A program made the position numbers and the translations under genes. Shown here in pieces: positions 18,507-28,006 of a stretch of DNA of 64,000 bases. The stretch is from assembly GCA_029260135.1 (NCBI GenBank), contig JAJDDV010000058.1:1-64000 (forward strand), read 5' to 3'. Numbering within the stretch: the stretch's first letter is position 1; every line of letters begins with the position of its first letter. The notes below the pieces were generated by a model. The model ran no database searches. It was not told the DNA's origin and saw only the letters and a program-made list of their open reading frames with translations. This stretch comes from Phycisphaerae bacterium (lineage in GTDB: Bacteria > Planctomycetota > Phycisphaerae > UBA1845).

Positions 18507-20516
18507 CTACTCCACCGCTACGGTCGTTGTCTTGACCTCATGACGCTGGATGGTCCCGTCGTCGAGCAACTCCATCGTATCCAGGTCGTCGGCCCCGATC
18601 TCCAGGATCCCGCCTCCTTTGCTGCCAAACGCCTCGATCATCAGCGTCCCCGAGTCCGTAACGAGCTGGGCGCCGCGAGGCCACACGTTCCAGCGAACGG
18701 TGTAACGTCCAGGCCCCATCCTGCGCCCGAAAGAAGTCGTCATCGGCTGTACCGCACCGGCCTTACCGAATTGAGCGCGGCGAAGTGACCTCGTGTAGAT
18801 CGTGCTGGCCGAGGACGACGTGGTCAGACCCGTGGTGACCGTGACACTGCCCGACGGCTTCACCTGCCTGGCCGTCGTCTGCGCCGTGATGTGTACGAAC
18901 ATCGTGGTCGGAAGCGTGAACGTCACGGACGTCAACGTCTGCGGCTTGCCGGTGAGCGTCTTTCTGTTGAAATCGTTGTAGGCTTCGATGGTGCGCCAGG
19001 TTTTCGTGGCCGTCTCGAGGAAGCCGATATCCAACGTCCCACCCGTCACACACTTGCCCGAAAGCGCCGAGATTCGACGGGCATTATTGAGAAGCATCGA
19101 CTTCACCGACCTCCACGAGCTGCGACCGTGTTGAACGTGCCCCCAGATCAACGCCGCCGCGCCCGAAACATGCGGCGTCGCCATCGACGTCCCGCTCTTC
19201 GAACCATACTTGTTGGAAGGAAGCGTGCTATACACTGAACTTCCCGGAGCAGCCAAATCGACCGACTTCTTTCCGAGGTTGCTGTGGGTGGACAGTTTGT
19301 TTGTCTTCGTGATGGAAGCCACGGCAATAACGTTTGCCTGAGGATAGGACGACGGATAGTGGGGGCTCGCGTCATTGTCTCTGCCGTAGCCGTTACCGGC
19401 AGCCGCCACAAACAGAATCCCCGCCTTCTCTGCACGGCTGATCTCGTCAGACAACGCTTTGGAGTGTCCGCCACCGCCCCAACTGTTGCTCATCACCCGC
19501 GCGCCGTTCTTACGTGCGTATTGAACGCACTTGATGGCATTGCTCGTGTTGCCGCCCCCACTCGCGGACAGGAACTTGAGGGCCATGATCTTCACCCGCC
19601 AGTTGACGCCCACGACCCCGATGCCGTTGTTTCCAACAGCCCCAACGGTCCCGGCGCAGTGGGTGCCGTGACTGTGATCGTCCATCGGGTCACCATCGTT
19701 GTTGACGAAGTCGTATCCGTGAATGTCGTCAGGAAACCCGTTGCCGTCGTTGTCCTTCCCGTCTTTCACCTCGCCGCGGTTCCTCCACATATTCCCCTTG
19801 AGGTCCGGGTGATTGTAGTCCACCCCTGTGTCGATCACCGCGACCACGATCGGAGAGCCGGTGACGGTGTTCCACGCGCGAGGCGCATGAATGTTCGTCA
19901 TGCCCCAGAGACTGCCGTACTTCGGATCGTTGGAGGACCTGGTCGGTGCGATCCCGGAGTCGGCTTCCGGATCAGCTTCTTCCTCCTCCACATCTTCCGC
20001 CGGAGGGATGACGCGAACGAGATAGTCCGGCTCCACATAGGCGACACGCGGATCGTTCTCCAACGCCGCGATTGTCGCAGCCGACAGACCGTCTCCGGAT
20101 CGAACCACCACGAACGATCCCTCTTCATTCTCCGAGACCAACTCGAGCCCCGCCGTGCCCAGCGATGCCTTCTCCAACGCCTGACCCGGCTGGTACATCA
20201 CGATGAATTGATCCGTCGACTCGATGTCCTCAGGGACGACATCATCCTGCTCCAGAATCCCCGAAAACCTGGCGACCTGCTCCATCGCAGCCGCCGCACT
20301 CGCGGCCGTCATCTCGACCACAGCCTGTCCCGCCTTCGTCACTCCGATCAAGGTCCCACCGACCTGCTTCGCCGCTGCCAACGCCGGAGCGAGCTTCTGC
20401 GTCTGCTCCGCGCGAACCACAAGCCGGACCCTGTCCGCATCTGCTTGGGCTTGAACCGACTGGCATCCAGCCACCACGATCACCGCGAACAAACAGAACG
20501 ATTCCCTCATGCACAT
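18507..20516 (-). CDS. Subtilisin-like S8 serine protease, predicted lipoprotein
   Basis: 669 residues with GGAGA upstream of the start at 20516. The N-terminus carries a lipobox (VVAGC, Cys18), so it is probably lipid-anchored. An I9-like propeptide region spans about residues 30-170, followed by an acidic linker (DVEEEEADPEAD) and the S8 domain (about 200-500). Catalytic residues: D229 in VIDTGVDYNHPD, H283 in HSHGTHCAGT, oxyanion N375 in AAAGN, S444 in SGTSMATPH. A Ca-binding-like KDGKDNDGNGFPDD insert follows the Asp motif. A beta-rich C-terminal domain of about 170 residues ends in VAVE. Likely a surface or periplasmic endoprotease that processes exported proteins or nutrients. The stop codon is inside a hairpin-flanking GTAG. 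Confidence 0.93.
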   Translation of the reverse strand: MCMRESFCLFAVIVVAGCQSVQAQADADRVRLVVRAEQTQKLAPALAAAKQVGGTLIGVTKAGQAVVEMTAASAAAAMEQVARFSGILEQDDVVPEDIESTDQFIVMYQPGQALEKASLGTAGLELVSENEEGSFVVVRSGDGLSAATIAALENDPRVAYVEPDYLVRVIPPAEDVEEEEADPEADSGIAPTRSSNDPKYGSLWGMTNIHAPRAWNTVTGSPIVVAVIDTGVDYNHPDLKGNMWRNRGEVKDGKDNDGNGFPDDIHGYDFVNNDGDPMDDHSHGTHCAGTVGAVGNNGIGVVGVNWRVKIMALKFLSASGGGNTSNAIKCVQYARKNGARVMSNSWGGGGHSKALSDEISRAEKAGILFVAAAGNGYGRDNDASPHYPSSYPQANVIAVASITKTNKLSTHSNLGKKSVDLAAPGSSVYSTLPSNKYGSKSGTSMATPHVSGAAALIWGHVQHGRSSWRSVKSMLLNNARRISALSGKCVTGGTLDIGFLETATKTWRTIEAYNDFNRKTLTGKPQTLTSVTFTLPTTMFVHITAQTTARQVKPSGSVTVTTGLTTSSSASTIYTRSLRRAQFGKAGAVQPMTTSFGRRMGPGRYTVRWNVWPRGAQLVTDSGTLMIEAFGSKGGGILEIGADDLDTMELLDDGTIQRHEVKTTTVAVE

Positions 20517-21527
20517 AATGATTCTCCAACCGCCAGCCTTTGTCCTACCGAGCTTCTGACTGACGCAATTCCGTTGAGTTGTTTGTCTTCGACGCCGGCG
20601 TGTCTCGCCGCGTCCACGATCAGGTGCTTCGCCTCTCTTGTTTCATCGAGTATCGTTAGCGTCTCAAGCTCTCCCTCCTTTCAGAAAGAACCGTTCGGGC
20701 GTGTCCGTTCTCCGCAAGCCCGGTTCAAGATGTCGCGTTGTGTCTTGTGTGCAACGAAAAGCCGCGCGTGACACCACCCGCTGCCGTGCGCCTTGGTTAG
20801 CGCTGGTGATCCTTCGCTCTGCGCGCACCGCGAGCGCAAACGAAGCCGCTCAATCGCATCATGTTTCATCTTCGATCGGAGAACATCCGGCTGACCCGCT
20901 CGCCGACATTCTCAAACCGCTCGGCGTCAGTTGATGGGTACGCGTGCCGGCGGTCGATCCGTAAAAGACTCACCACCTAAACCCGCAAAGAGTGCGGCGT
21001 TGTCACGAAACAAAATGAAAGGAACTGTTCTTGTGGCAAAGTACCGCTTCACCCAGACCCATTGGATCTGCGCGGCATTCTACAGTTGGCGAATGTGGAG
21101 AATACAAACTCGCCGCGAAACCACTTTTGGAAGGTCTGTCACAATAGGTAATTATAGCGCAACCAGTCCAAGCGTATCGGAAGACTGGCAGGATTCTCCG
21201 GGCGAAATGGAACCCCGAACGCTAGAGCCTATCCCAGTACCCCTGAGCCGCGGGCTTCAGCCCGCGCGAACTCGCAAAACGCCTGGGAGTCTTATGTGCC
21301 ATCTGCTCGCACTCCGGCAAGAACAGGGTTTTGGGATACCCTCTACAATCGGATAGAGCTTGCTCTAGATCGCGACGGAGTCACCGGTGGCATCGCCTCG
21401 AGGGCATGGTTCGATACGCAGACTGCATCGATCGCGACGCGAGAGAGCGAGCGTCCGCTGACCTTGGATGATTCTTGCGATCACCCCGAGTCCGCGCCCT
21501 GACATCGCCCCCGCGCAGCATTATCAT
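20517..21527. other. Long intergenic region, no convincing gene
   Basis: About 1 kb. Several short open frames exist (for example 20638-20934 and 20931-21356) but none has a ribosome site, recognisable family or protein-like composition. A TGAA-loop hairpin (21249-21266) related to one inside citE lies here. Local base composition around 21060-21160 is less GC-rich than the neighbours. The region may be decayed sequence. Confidence 0.5.
21249..21266 (-). repeat. TGAA-loop hairpin, family C (intergenic copy)
   Basis: Perfect 7-bp stem CGCGGGC / GCCCGCG with loop TTCA on the plus strand (TGAA on the minus strand). On the minus strand it is preceded by GTTCG and followed by GCTCAGG. The copy inside citE at 43665-43682 has the same flanks with a compensatory stem change (G-C to A-T), and 40313-40332 is a third, more diverged member. 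Confidence 0.7.
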
Positions 21528-22604
21528 ATGGACATGATTCACTGGCCACAGACGATGAGCGATTCGATGTCTGTCCGCCGCGCCTGCACAACGCCGCGAT
21601 TCGCGCGGTGTCTATACTGCCTGGGTATCGCCGCGACGGCCGCGTTCGCCTTCGCGATACCGCCCGACGCACCCGAAGGCGTCGCGCAGATCCGCGCGGA
21701 CGCTCGGAACCTGCGCGAGATCGTCACGGCGCAAATCGCCAAAGAATTCCTCGACGCCACAACGCGCCTTGAGAACATCGCACCACGCAAGCTGTACCGT
21801 GATCTTGAGAAACGCCGTTACTACTCGCAGCGCCGTTACGATACGCTCGCTCCGACCGAGCGCGCGGGACTTGATCCCGTCGCAGTCGATGAAACCTACT
21901 ACTACACGACCAAGTACGGAGCGCCACTGGCCTACGTCCGCACACTGGAACTCTACGCCCGCCATGCCAGGGGGACACTCGCCGGCCGCCGCGTTCTCGA
22001 TTTCGGTTACGGCACCATAGGCCAGCTTCGCCTGATGGCGCTTTGCGGCGCGAGCGCCGTGGGCATCGAGGTCGACCCCATGCTGCGCGAGCTCTACAGC
22101 GAACCTACCGATCAAGGCCCCGTAGACAACCACGGCGCCCCCAAAGGATCGATCAAGCTCATCCACGGCCGATTCCCCAACATCGCAAAAGCCGTCGGCC
22201 ACGGATACGATCTGGTCACCGCTAAGAACACACTCAAGAACGGCTTCTTCAATCCCGAGCGCCCCGTCCCCAAGAACCGCCTCATGGACCTCGGCGTCGA
22301 CCGCGAGACCTTCGTAAGGACCATCCACACCGCGCTGAAACCCGGCGGCCTCTTCATCATCTACAACATCTGTCCAGCCCCCAGCAAACCCGACGAGCCC
22401 TACAAACACTGGGCCGACGGCCGATGCCCATTCCCCCGGTCCATGCTGGAGTCTGCCGGATTCACCGTCCTCGACTACAACACCAACGACAATCTCCAAA
22501 CCCGCCGCCTCGCCAAGACCCTCGGATGGGACCAGGGCGAGTACGCCATGGACCTTGAAAACGACCTCTTCGGATCCTGCACCGTCGTTCGCAGGAAAGA
22601 GTGA
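21528..22604 (+). CDS. Class I SAM-dependent methyltransferase-like protein with N-terminal signal-like segment
   Basis: 358 residues from the ATG at 21528; ATGs at 21555 and 21567 are equally possible, and none has a strong ribosome site. The segment RFARCLYCLGIAATAAFAFA looks like a signal peptide or membrane anchor. The Rossmann motif I is VLDFGYGTIGQLRLMALCG, followed by GIEVDP (acidic residue that would bind the SAM ribose) and a C-terminal LKPGGLFIIYN strand typical of class I methyltransferases. Exported SAM enzymes are unexpected because SAM is cytoplasmic. It may be membrane-anchored facing the cytoplasm, or have lost methyltransferase activity. The neighbours are secreted proteins. 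Substrate unknown. Confidence 0.78.
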   Translation: MDMIHWPQTMSDSMSVRRACTTPRFARCLYCLGIAATAAFAFAIPPDAPEGVAQIRADARNLREIVTAQIAKEFLDATTRLENIAPRKLYRDLEKRRYYSQRRYDTLAPTERAGLDPVAVDETYYYTTKYGAPLAYVRTLELYARHARGTLAGRRVLDFGYGTIGQLRLMALCGASAVGIEVDPMLRELYSEPTDQGPVDNHGAPKGSIKLIHGRFPNIAKAVGHGYDLVTAKNTLKNGFFNPERPVPKNRLMDLGVDRETFVRTIHTALKPGGLFIIYNICPAPSKPDEPYKHWADGRCPFPRSMLESAGFTVLDYNTNDNLQTRRLAKTLGWDQGEYAMDLENDLFGSCTVVRRKE

Positions 22605-22877
22605 TCAGATCGACCGCCACAGGAGCCTCGCAACGATGGCACCCGCTCGCGCGAAAAGCGGTCGACCAACACCGTTCTCTCGCCTTATCGGGCTCCGCGC
22701 GAGGAACTCAGGAAGAATCAAAGCGATACCGTAGGAACTGGCGATCCAATCTGCTACAATCCCGGTCGGGCAATCGGGACAACAGATTGGCCGAGCAGGG
22801 TATCGAGTTCGCCGCTCGCCACGAAACAACGAACGGTGTATCGAGAACCGATTCCAGATCGGAAGGGGGCAGCCGGC

Positions 22878-25800
22878 ATGCAAGTCGACAGGTTTGGCCG
22901 TCGAGTGTCACAAGCGTCAGTACGCGGATGTCTCTCGCTTCTTGCGACGCTTTTCGTCATGTCCTCGGCGGCGGCAGATGAACGCCAACCGGCCGTGATC
23001 AAGATGCCGCGCGACACGCCACAGGCAACGTCGGGTCAAGACTACGCCGGCGTCTTCGAGGTTCACATTTTCGAGGAAGGCGCTCTGGCCGACTTCAAGT
23101 TGGAAGGTAAGGGGTGGACCGTCCTCTCGTTCGACCCACCAACGGAGAAGGGGTTCACCCAGGTGGGAAAACTCCGAATCCCTTTCCAGGCCGTGCCGCA
23201 TGATGCGGATCAGCCGATCCGCCTCTCGTTCACGTACGACGGACAGCGAGTGTCCAAACCATACGAGCTCGGCCCCAAGTACTTCGGCCGCTTCGACAAG
23301 TCCCGCGCCGTGCACAGCGCCGGGGTCCGCGTCGAGGAAGAACTCACCCTGTCGAGCCCTCAGGATGCCGATCAGGCACAGGCGTCGCCGAGCGGTGGCG
23401 CCGTTCCGCTTCAGTTCTCCGGGCGGTTCGTCTACACGCGACCGGACGGCGAGGTGGTCGGCGCTGACCACATATGGTTCGAGGTCATGGACGATGATGG
23501 GCTCGCCAGTGACCCGCTGGTCGACGAGACCATCTGGTCCTTCCACACCGATGCGAACGGCAACTTCAACTCCCCGATCATCTGGTGGGACGACTGCGAT
23601 GTGGTCGGTTGCGACGAGCCCGACATCTATATCCGATTCGAGTGTGATACGTCGGTCGGCCAGGTCCAGGATCCCGGCGTCATGGAGGAAGACTGGTTCT
23701 GGTGGACGATGAACAACATCCGCGAGGACTTCACCGGCGAGTCGATCAACTTCGGAACCATGTCGCCGCCGGCAGACGAGATGCCCGCCGTACACATCTG
23801 GAATGCGCTGGTCCGAGGCCATCGGTACATCGGAAACATCACCGGCATCAACGTCGACCACGTGGATATCCAGTGGCCGGAAACCGGCGTCTCTTCTCGT
23901 TTCAGCCCGGATTTTGACGAGATCTATATGGTCGCCGATCAGCAATGGTCCGAGGCAACCGTCATGCACGAGTACGGGCATCACTTCATTTATAACCACT
24001 CGACCTACACGCCGTCCGACTACTGCAACGACGACCATGGCGACACGCCGTTCTGCGATTACGCCAGCGGCGTACCCGGTTGTTATGCCTCAGACGTTGA
24101 GAAGTGTACGCACTGCGGTTGGTGCCGGGAGACCGACCACGACGCCTGGAACGAAGGCTGGCCCAACTGGCTGGGCGACGTGGTGACGCGTTCCTATGAA
24201 CAGGATTACGAGTTCGAGGATTGTACGCCTTACACCGCTTATGGTCCTGATTCTCTCGAAGGCATCGGCACCTGCTGCCAGGACAGCATGGAACACGATC
24301 CGTTCCTCACAGAGGGATTCCCCGGCTCGCTGTTGCGCGACATCGAGGACGAGATGGACGACAAGCACGATCCCGACGATAACGACAATCATCGTGGGGA
24401 TCTGACCACCGACTGCCTGGCCCTGGGGCCGGACGAAATCTTTACCATCGTTACCCAGGATCAGCCGACGACGCCCGCTCAGTTCCTCAGCAGTTTCCGA
24501 GCTCGTTATCCTCAGCACACGCCCGGCCTCTGGCAGACAGCGCGCAACGTCCATCCATCTTACGTCTCCGGATTCCCTGCCGATACGGACCCACCCGGGC
24601 TCGTCACCGGGTTTAGCTCGCCGACGCACCCGAGCGGAGTAGGGGGGGCATTGCCCTGTATCAGTGTCGCATTCGACCAGCCCGCGGACGACGTCACCGG
24701 AGCCAAGGGCTTCAGCGCCGACTTCACCACCAATCCCGGCGGAAACGTACCCATAGAAGACGTCAACTACCCCGGCCCCTGCGTAACCCAGGTCACGAGC
24801 GGCCCGAAAGGTTTCGGGAATTACTACGTCAGCATTCGAGCGGTCGATTACGATGATCACTGGGGACCGGTGGAGACGTTCGGCCCGCTCGTCGTCAATG
24901 GCGACTGCAACTCCAACGGCATCATCGATCTCTGCGATATCGAGTGCGACGCCAGGGCCCACGCACAGGCCGTAGGGCTGCAGTGCACAGTCTACGAGAG
25001 TTTTTGTGACGTGACCGGGTGCGGACTGAGCGAGGACTGCAATCTCAACGCCGTCCCCGACGACTGCGACCTCGCCAGCGGGACCAGCAAGGACTGCGAT
25101 CGCAACGGCGTACCCGATGAGTGTGACGGCAAGGCCGGAATCCTGATCAACTGGGCCGACGGAGATGGTTCATGGCATGTCCCTGCCAACTGGTACAAGG
25201 AAAGTGAGTGTCCTGATCCGCCACAACCACCCGTCTGCGATTACACGTTCCCGGTGAACTGCTCGGCCCTGCCGGTGACCCCCGACAACGTCTGCATCGA
25301 CAATGCCTTCGCCAACATCACCGTCGACTACACCAGCGGTGTCACCGACATCGATGTCCTCGCCTGTTACGAAAGTCTGAGCATCTCCGGCGGGGCACAG
25401 GCAACCCTAAAGGTCAACGAACCGTCCTGGGTCGACGGAGACCTCGACCTCACCGGCAACAACAGCATCCTGGAGGTAGTCGACAGCCTCGACATCGGCG
25501 GACTCTTTACATGGACCGGAAGTAACGTCACCAGCAGTGCCAGGCTGAAAGGCGCGGGCATCACCTATGCGAGCGGTGGCGTGCACATTAGCGAAATCGT
25601 TCACCTGGATCAGCATCACCTCATTCTCGATGGCAACAGCACGTCGGTCTCCACCACCGGACGCGTGGACTTCATCAGCCCTTCCATCTTCGAAATCTGG
25701 CCCGGTTCTACCTATGAGCACCAGGGAAGTACCGGTCTTTTCAGGGGCTGGTTCGACGACATGTTTGTAAACGGCGGTACGCTCATCAAGTCAGTCGACA

Positions 25801-27326
25801 CTGGGGCCAGCTCAATCTACATGTTCACCAGCAATGCGGGGTTGATCCACGTAAAGACCGGAACGCTGAAGTTCTATCTGGGCGGAAGCCACACCGGCGA
25901 TTTCCTCGCCGAACCAGGGGCAGTGCTAGATTTCGCCGGCGCCAGACACGAGTTTCTTTCCAGCTCCAGCATCGTCGCAGAAACGGTCGAGTTCACTCCA
26001 GGAGTCAGCGGAAACAACACCATCCGTGGAACGTACAACGTCTCCGGCAGCTCGCGCTTCATCGGGGGAAACAGAACGGACTTCACGCACAACGCAAACG
26101 TGGTCAATTACGGTCCCGACCTGATACTAAATCCGGCCGACGTTCGTCTCGATGCCGTCTTCGGGGATCCGATCAACTTCAACAGCATTGCCGTGAGGGG
26201 AGTCCTATACGTAAACAGCGGAGATCCGATCAACGTGACGACATTGACGACCGGCGGGACGATCAGGGGGCCGAGCGAGATCACGGTGAGTGGACTGCTG
26301 ACCTGGAACGGCGGCGGACACTTTCGTGGCCCAGGCGTCGTCAATGCGGACGGCCCCATGGTCGTAGGATCTGGCGGTAGCGAGAAGACGCTCTATAAAC
26401 GTGTCTTCAATAATGCGAGCACCGCAACGCTTCTGGGCGGGTTCACCTTGGGGACCGAAGTGGTGTTCAACAATCTCGACACCGGCGTGATAGACATCCA
26501 GTTCGATGGCGGCGCGATCTCAGGCATCTACCAGACCCTCGACAACGCCGGTGCCATTGTCAAATCCGCCGGCACCGGTACCAGCACAATCTCCGCCCCC
26601 ACCACCAACACCGGAACGGTCGAGGTCCAAACAGGCGTGCTCGAATTCTACACCCACTACAACGGCCACTACATTCAGACCGCCGGGCAGACCCTGCTCA
26701 ACGGCGGCGACATCAACATGTTCGGACGCGAACCGCTTGAGATCAGCGGCGGCCTGCTCGCCGGAACGGGCATCATCACCGGAAACGTCTTGAACGCCGC
26801 CGGAACCGCCACACCCGGTTTATCCGCAGGGCAGATCAACATCGTGGGCAACTACACGCAGCATGCCGCCGCAACGTACAAGGTCGAACTCGGCGGCGCA
26901 GCCGCGGGACAGTTCGACCTGCTTACCTGTACCGGCCACGCGTCTCTCGCGGGCGATCTGGAAGTCACGCTGATCAACAACTTCGTTCCCGCAGAGTGCG
27001 ACGCCTTCCCCGTCCTGACCGCCGGTTCCATCAGCGGCCAGTTCGAAAACGTCAACGTCACGAACCTCCCGCCGGGGATGGAGCTTCGCATGATCCCGTC
27101 GCCTACAGCCGTCACGCTTCTCGTAGCCCAGGCACCCTCTGACGGCGACTGCGACGGAGATTGCGACCGCGATGGGGCCGACGTCACGCAGTTCGCGACC
27201 TGCATGACCGGCCCAGGCGGTCCACTAGGCCTCAACTGCGAGTGCGCAGACCTCGACAACGATAGCGACGTCGACCTCAGGGATAGCGCTCATCTCCAGG
27301 CGCGCTACACGGGTCCGATCTACTGA
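22878..27326 (+). CDS. Giant secreted zincin metalloprotease-like protein with CNxNG repeats, beta-solenoid and dockerin-like tail
   Basis: 1482 residues from the ATG at 22878, preceded by GGAAGGGGG. Signal peptide residues about 1-33. The N-terminal half contains HEYGH at 364-368 and, about 58 residues on, E426 in NEGWPNW, consistent with a gluzincin-like zinc site; a Cys-rich insert (CTHCGWCRETDHD) lies between them. Then come fibronectin-like sequence, CNxNGxPDECD repeats (about 680-755), a long repetitive beta-rich region (about 820-1420) with recurring GTGTSTI..PTTNTGTVEVQ-like units, and a dockerin-like DNDSDVDLRDSAHLQ tail. Probably a surface or extracellular protease. The repetitive half may be a passenger-type solenoid. 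Confidence 0.85.
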   Translation: MQVDRFGRRVSQASVRGCLSLLATLFVMSSAAADERQPAVIKMPRDTPQATSGQDYAGVFEVHIFEEGALADFKLEGKGWTVLSFDPPTEKGFTQVGKLRIPFQAVPHDADQPIRLSFTYDGQRVSKPYELGPKYFGRFDKSRAVHSAGVRVEEELTLSSPQDADQAQASPSGGAVPLQFSGRFVYTRPDGEVVGADHIWFEVMDDDGLASDPLVDETIWSFHTDANGNFNSPIIWWDDCDVVGCDEPDIYIRFECDTSVGQVQDPGVMEEDWFWWTMNNIREDFTGESINFGTMSPPADEMPAVHIWNALVRGHRYIGNITGINVDHVDIQWPETGVSSRFSPDFDEIYMVADQQWSEATVMHEYGHHFIYNHSTYTPSDYCNDDHGDTPFCDYASGVPGCYASDVEKCTHCGWCRETDHDAWNEGWPNWLGDVVTRSYEQDYEFEDCTPYTAYGPDSLEGIGTCCQDSMEHDPFLTEGFPGSLLRDIEDEMDDKHDPDDNDNHRGDLTTDCLALGPDEIFTIVTQDQPTTPAQFLSSFRARYPQHTPGLWQTARNVHPSYVSGFPADTDPPGLVTGFSSPTHPSGVGGALPCISVAFDQPADDVTGAKGFSADFTTNPGGNVPIEDVNYPGPCVTQVTSGPKGFGNYYVSIRAVDYDDHWGPVETFGPLVVNGDCNSNGIIDLCDIECDARAHAQAVGLQCTVYESFCDVTGCGLSEDCNLNAVPDDCDLASGTSKDCDRNGVPDECDGKAGILINWADGDGSWHVPANWYKESECPDPPQPPVCDYTFPVNCSALPVTPDNVCIDNAFANITVDYTSGVTDIDVLACYESLSISGGAQATLKVNEPSWVDGDLDLTGNNSILEVVDSLDIGGLFTWTGSNVTSSARLKGAGITYASGGVHISEIVHLDQHHLILDGNSTSVSTTGRVDFISPSIFEIWPGSTYEHQGSTGLFRGWFDDMFVNGGTLIKSVDTGASSIYMFTSNAGLIHVKTGTLKFYLGGSHTGDFLAEPGAVLDFAGARHEFLSSSSIVAETVEFTPGVSGNNTIRGTYNVSGSSRFIGGNRTDFTHNANVVNYGPDLILNPADVRLDAVFGDPINFNSIAVRGVLYVNSGDPINVTTLTTGGTIRGPSEITVSGLLTWNGGGHFRGPGVVNADGPMVVGSGGSEKTLYKRVFNNASTATLLGGFTLGTEVVFNNLDTGVIDIQFDGGAISGIYQTLDNAGAIVKSAGTGTSTISAPTTNTGTVEVQTGVLEFYTHYNGHYIQTAGQTLLNGGDINMFGREPLEISGGLLAGTGIITGNVLNAAGTATPGLSAGQINIVGNYTQHAAATYKVELGGAAAGQFDLLTCTGHASLAGDLEVTLINNFVPAECDAFPVLTAGSISGQFENVNVTNLPPGMELRMIPSPTAVTLLVAQAPSDGDCDGDCDRDGADVTQFATCMTGPGGPLGLNCECADLDNDSDVDLRDSAHLQARYTGPIY

Positions 27327-27328
27327 CG

Positions 27329-27394
27329 GCCTGGGTGCCCCACCTCGTGAGCGAAGCGCTCTGCCTGGGTGCCCCACCTCGTTAGCGAAGCGCT
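27329..27394 (+). repeat. Two direct repeats containing a CCCACCTC / GAGGTGGG hairpin
   Basis: A 32-base unit beginning GCCTGGGTGCCCCACCTCG occurs at 27329-27360 and 27363-27394. The second continues into GAGGTGGGG, forming a stem with CCCACCTC around a loop containing GCGAAGCG. It directly follows the stop of the giant metalloprotease gene. Confidence 0.8.
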
Positions 27395-27424
27395 GAGGTG
27401 GGGGATTCGATTGCAGACGGCCGC

Positions 27425-27460
27425 CGGGTGGCATGGCCAAGCGAAGCGCCGCCATGTTCG
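27425..27460 (+). repeat. GCGAAGCGCCGCCATG dispersed repeat, copy 1
   Basis: One of four copies in the window of GGGTGGC, ATGGCC, AAGCGAAGCGCCGCCATGTT in succession; the others are near 27573, 27790 and 34586. CATGGC and GCCATG can pair across an AAGCGAAGC loop. Confidence 0.8.
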
Positions 27461-27572
27461 CCAGGGCCGGGTGGCCGGGTGGCATGCAACGCCGTTAACC
27501 GTACCCTCCCCATACGTTCCCCCAGAACAGGTCGATCATGACATTTTCTTGCGGCGTGGGCCTGCGCCAATT

Positions 27573-27789
27573 GGCCGGGTGCCATGGCCAAGCGAAGCGC
27601 CGCCATGTCCGCGAGGGCTGGGTGGCCCATGTCCTTCGGACATGGGGGAGACGATGATCCTCCCTCGCCTGCCGGTAACGTCGACGAATCCAGACAATAC
27701 AATGGACCCCGGAACCGCAACGAGAAGCAAAGAAACGCTGCCAGCCGGAAAGGCGTAACGGCGGCACCGCCGCGCCCACCCGCCCCTAC
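27573..27789 (+). repeat. 217-bp tandem duplication, unit 1
   Basis: 217-base unit directly followed by a close copy at 27790-28006. Each unit contains the dispersed GCGAAGCGCCGCCATG repeat, a perfect 9-bp stem CCCATGTCC / GGACATGGG with a TTC loop, and ends in a GC-rich stretch containing GGCGGCACCGCCGC and CCCCTAC. Open frames across the array are repeat artefacts. Confidence 0.9.
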
Positions 27790-28006
27790 GGCTGGGTGGC
27801 ATGGCCAAGCGAAGCGCCGCCATGTTCGCGAGGGCTGGGTGGCCCATGTCCTTCGGACATGGGGGAGACGATGATCCTCTCTCGCCGGCCGATAACGTCG
27901 ACGAATCCAGACAATACAATGGACTCCGGAACCGCAACGAGAAGCAAAGAAACGCGGCCAGCCGGAAAGGCGTAACGGCGGCACCGCCGCGCCCACCCGC
28001 CCCTAC
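27790..28006 (+). repeat. 217-bp tandem duplication, unit 2
   Basis: Second unit, differing from the first by about ten substitutions (for example TCCGCGAGG versus TTCGCGAGG). Its right end provides the stop codon (28003-28005) of the minus-strand secreted-protein remnant, so the element inserted at or into that gene's 3' end. Confidence 0.9.

Noticed and set aside
20638-21356. Short plus-strand open frames in the 1-kb gap after the subtilase gene
   Set aside because: No ribosome sites, no domain, and composition unlike neighbouring genes.
27329-28006. Possible CRISPR array
   Set aside because: Repeat units are 217 bp or isolated hairpins, not short repeats with unique spacers of constant length, and no cas genes are present.
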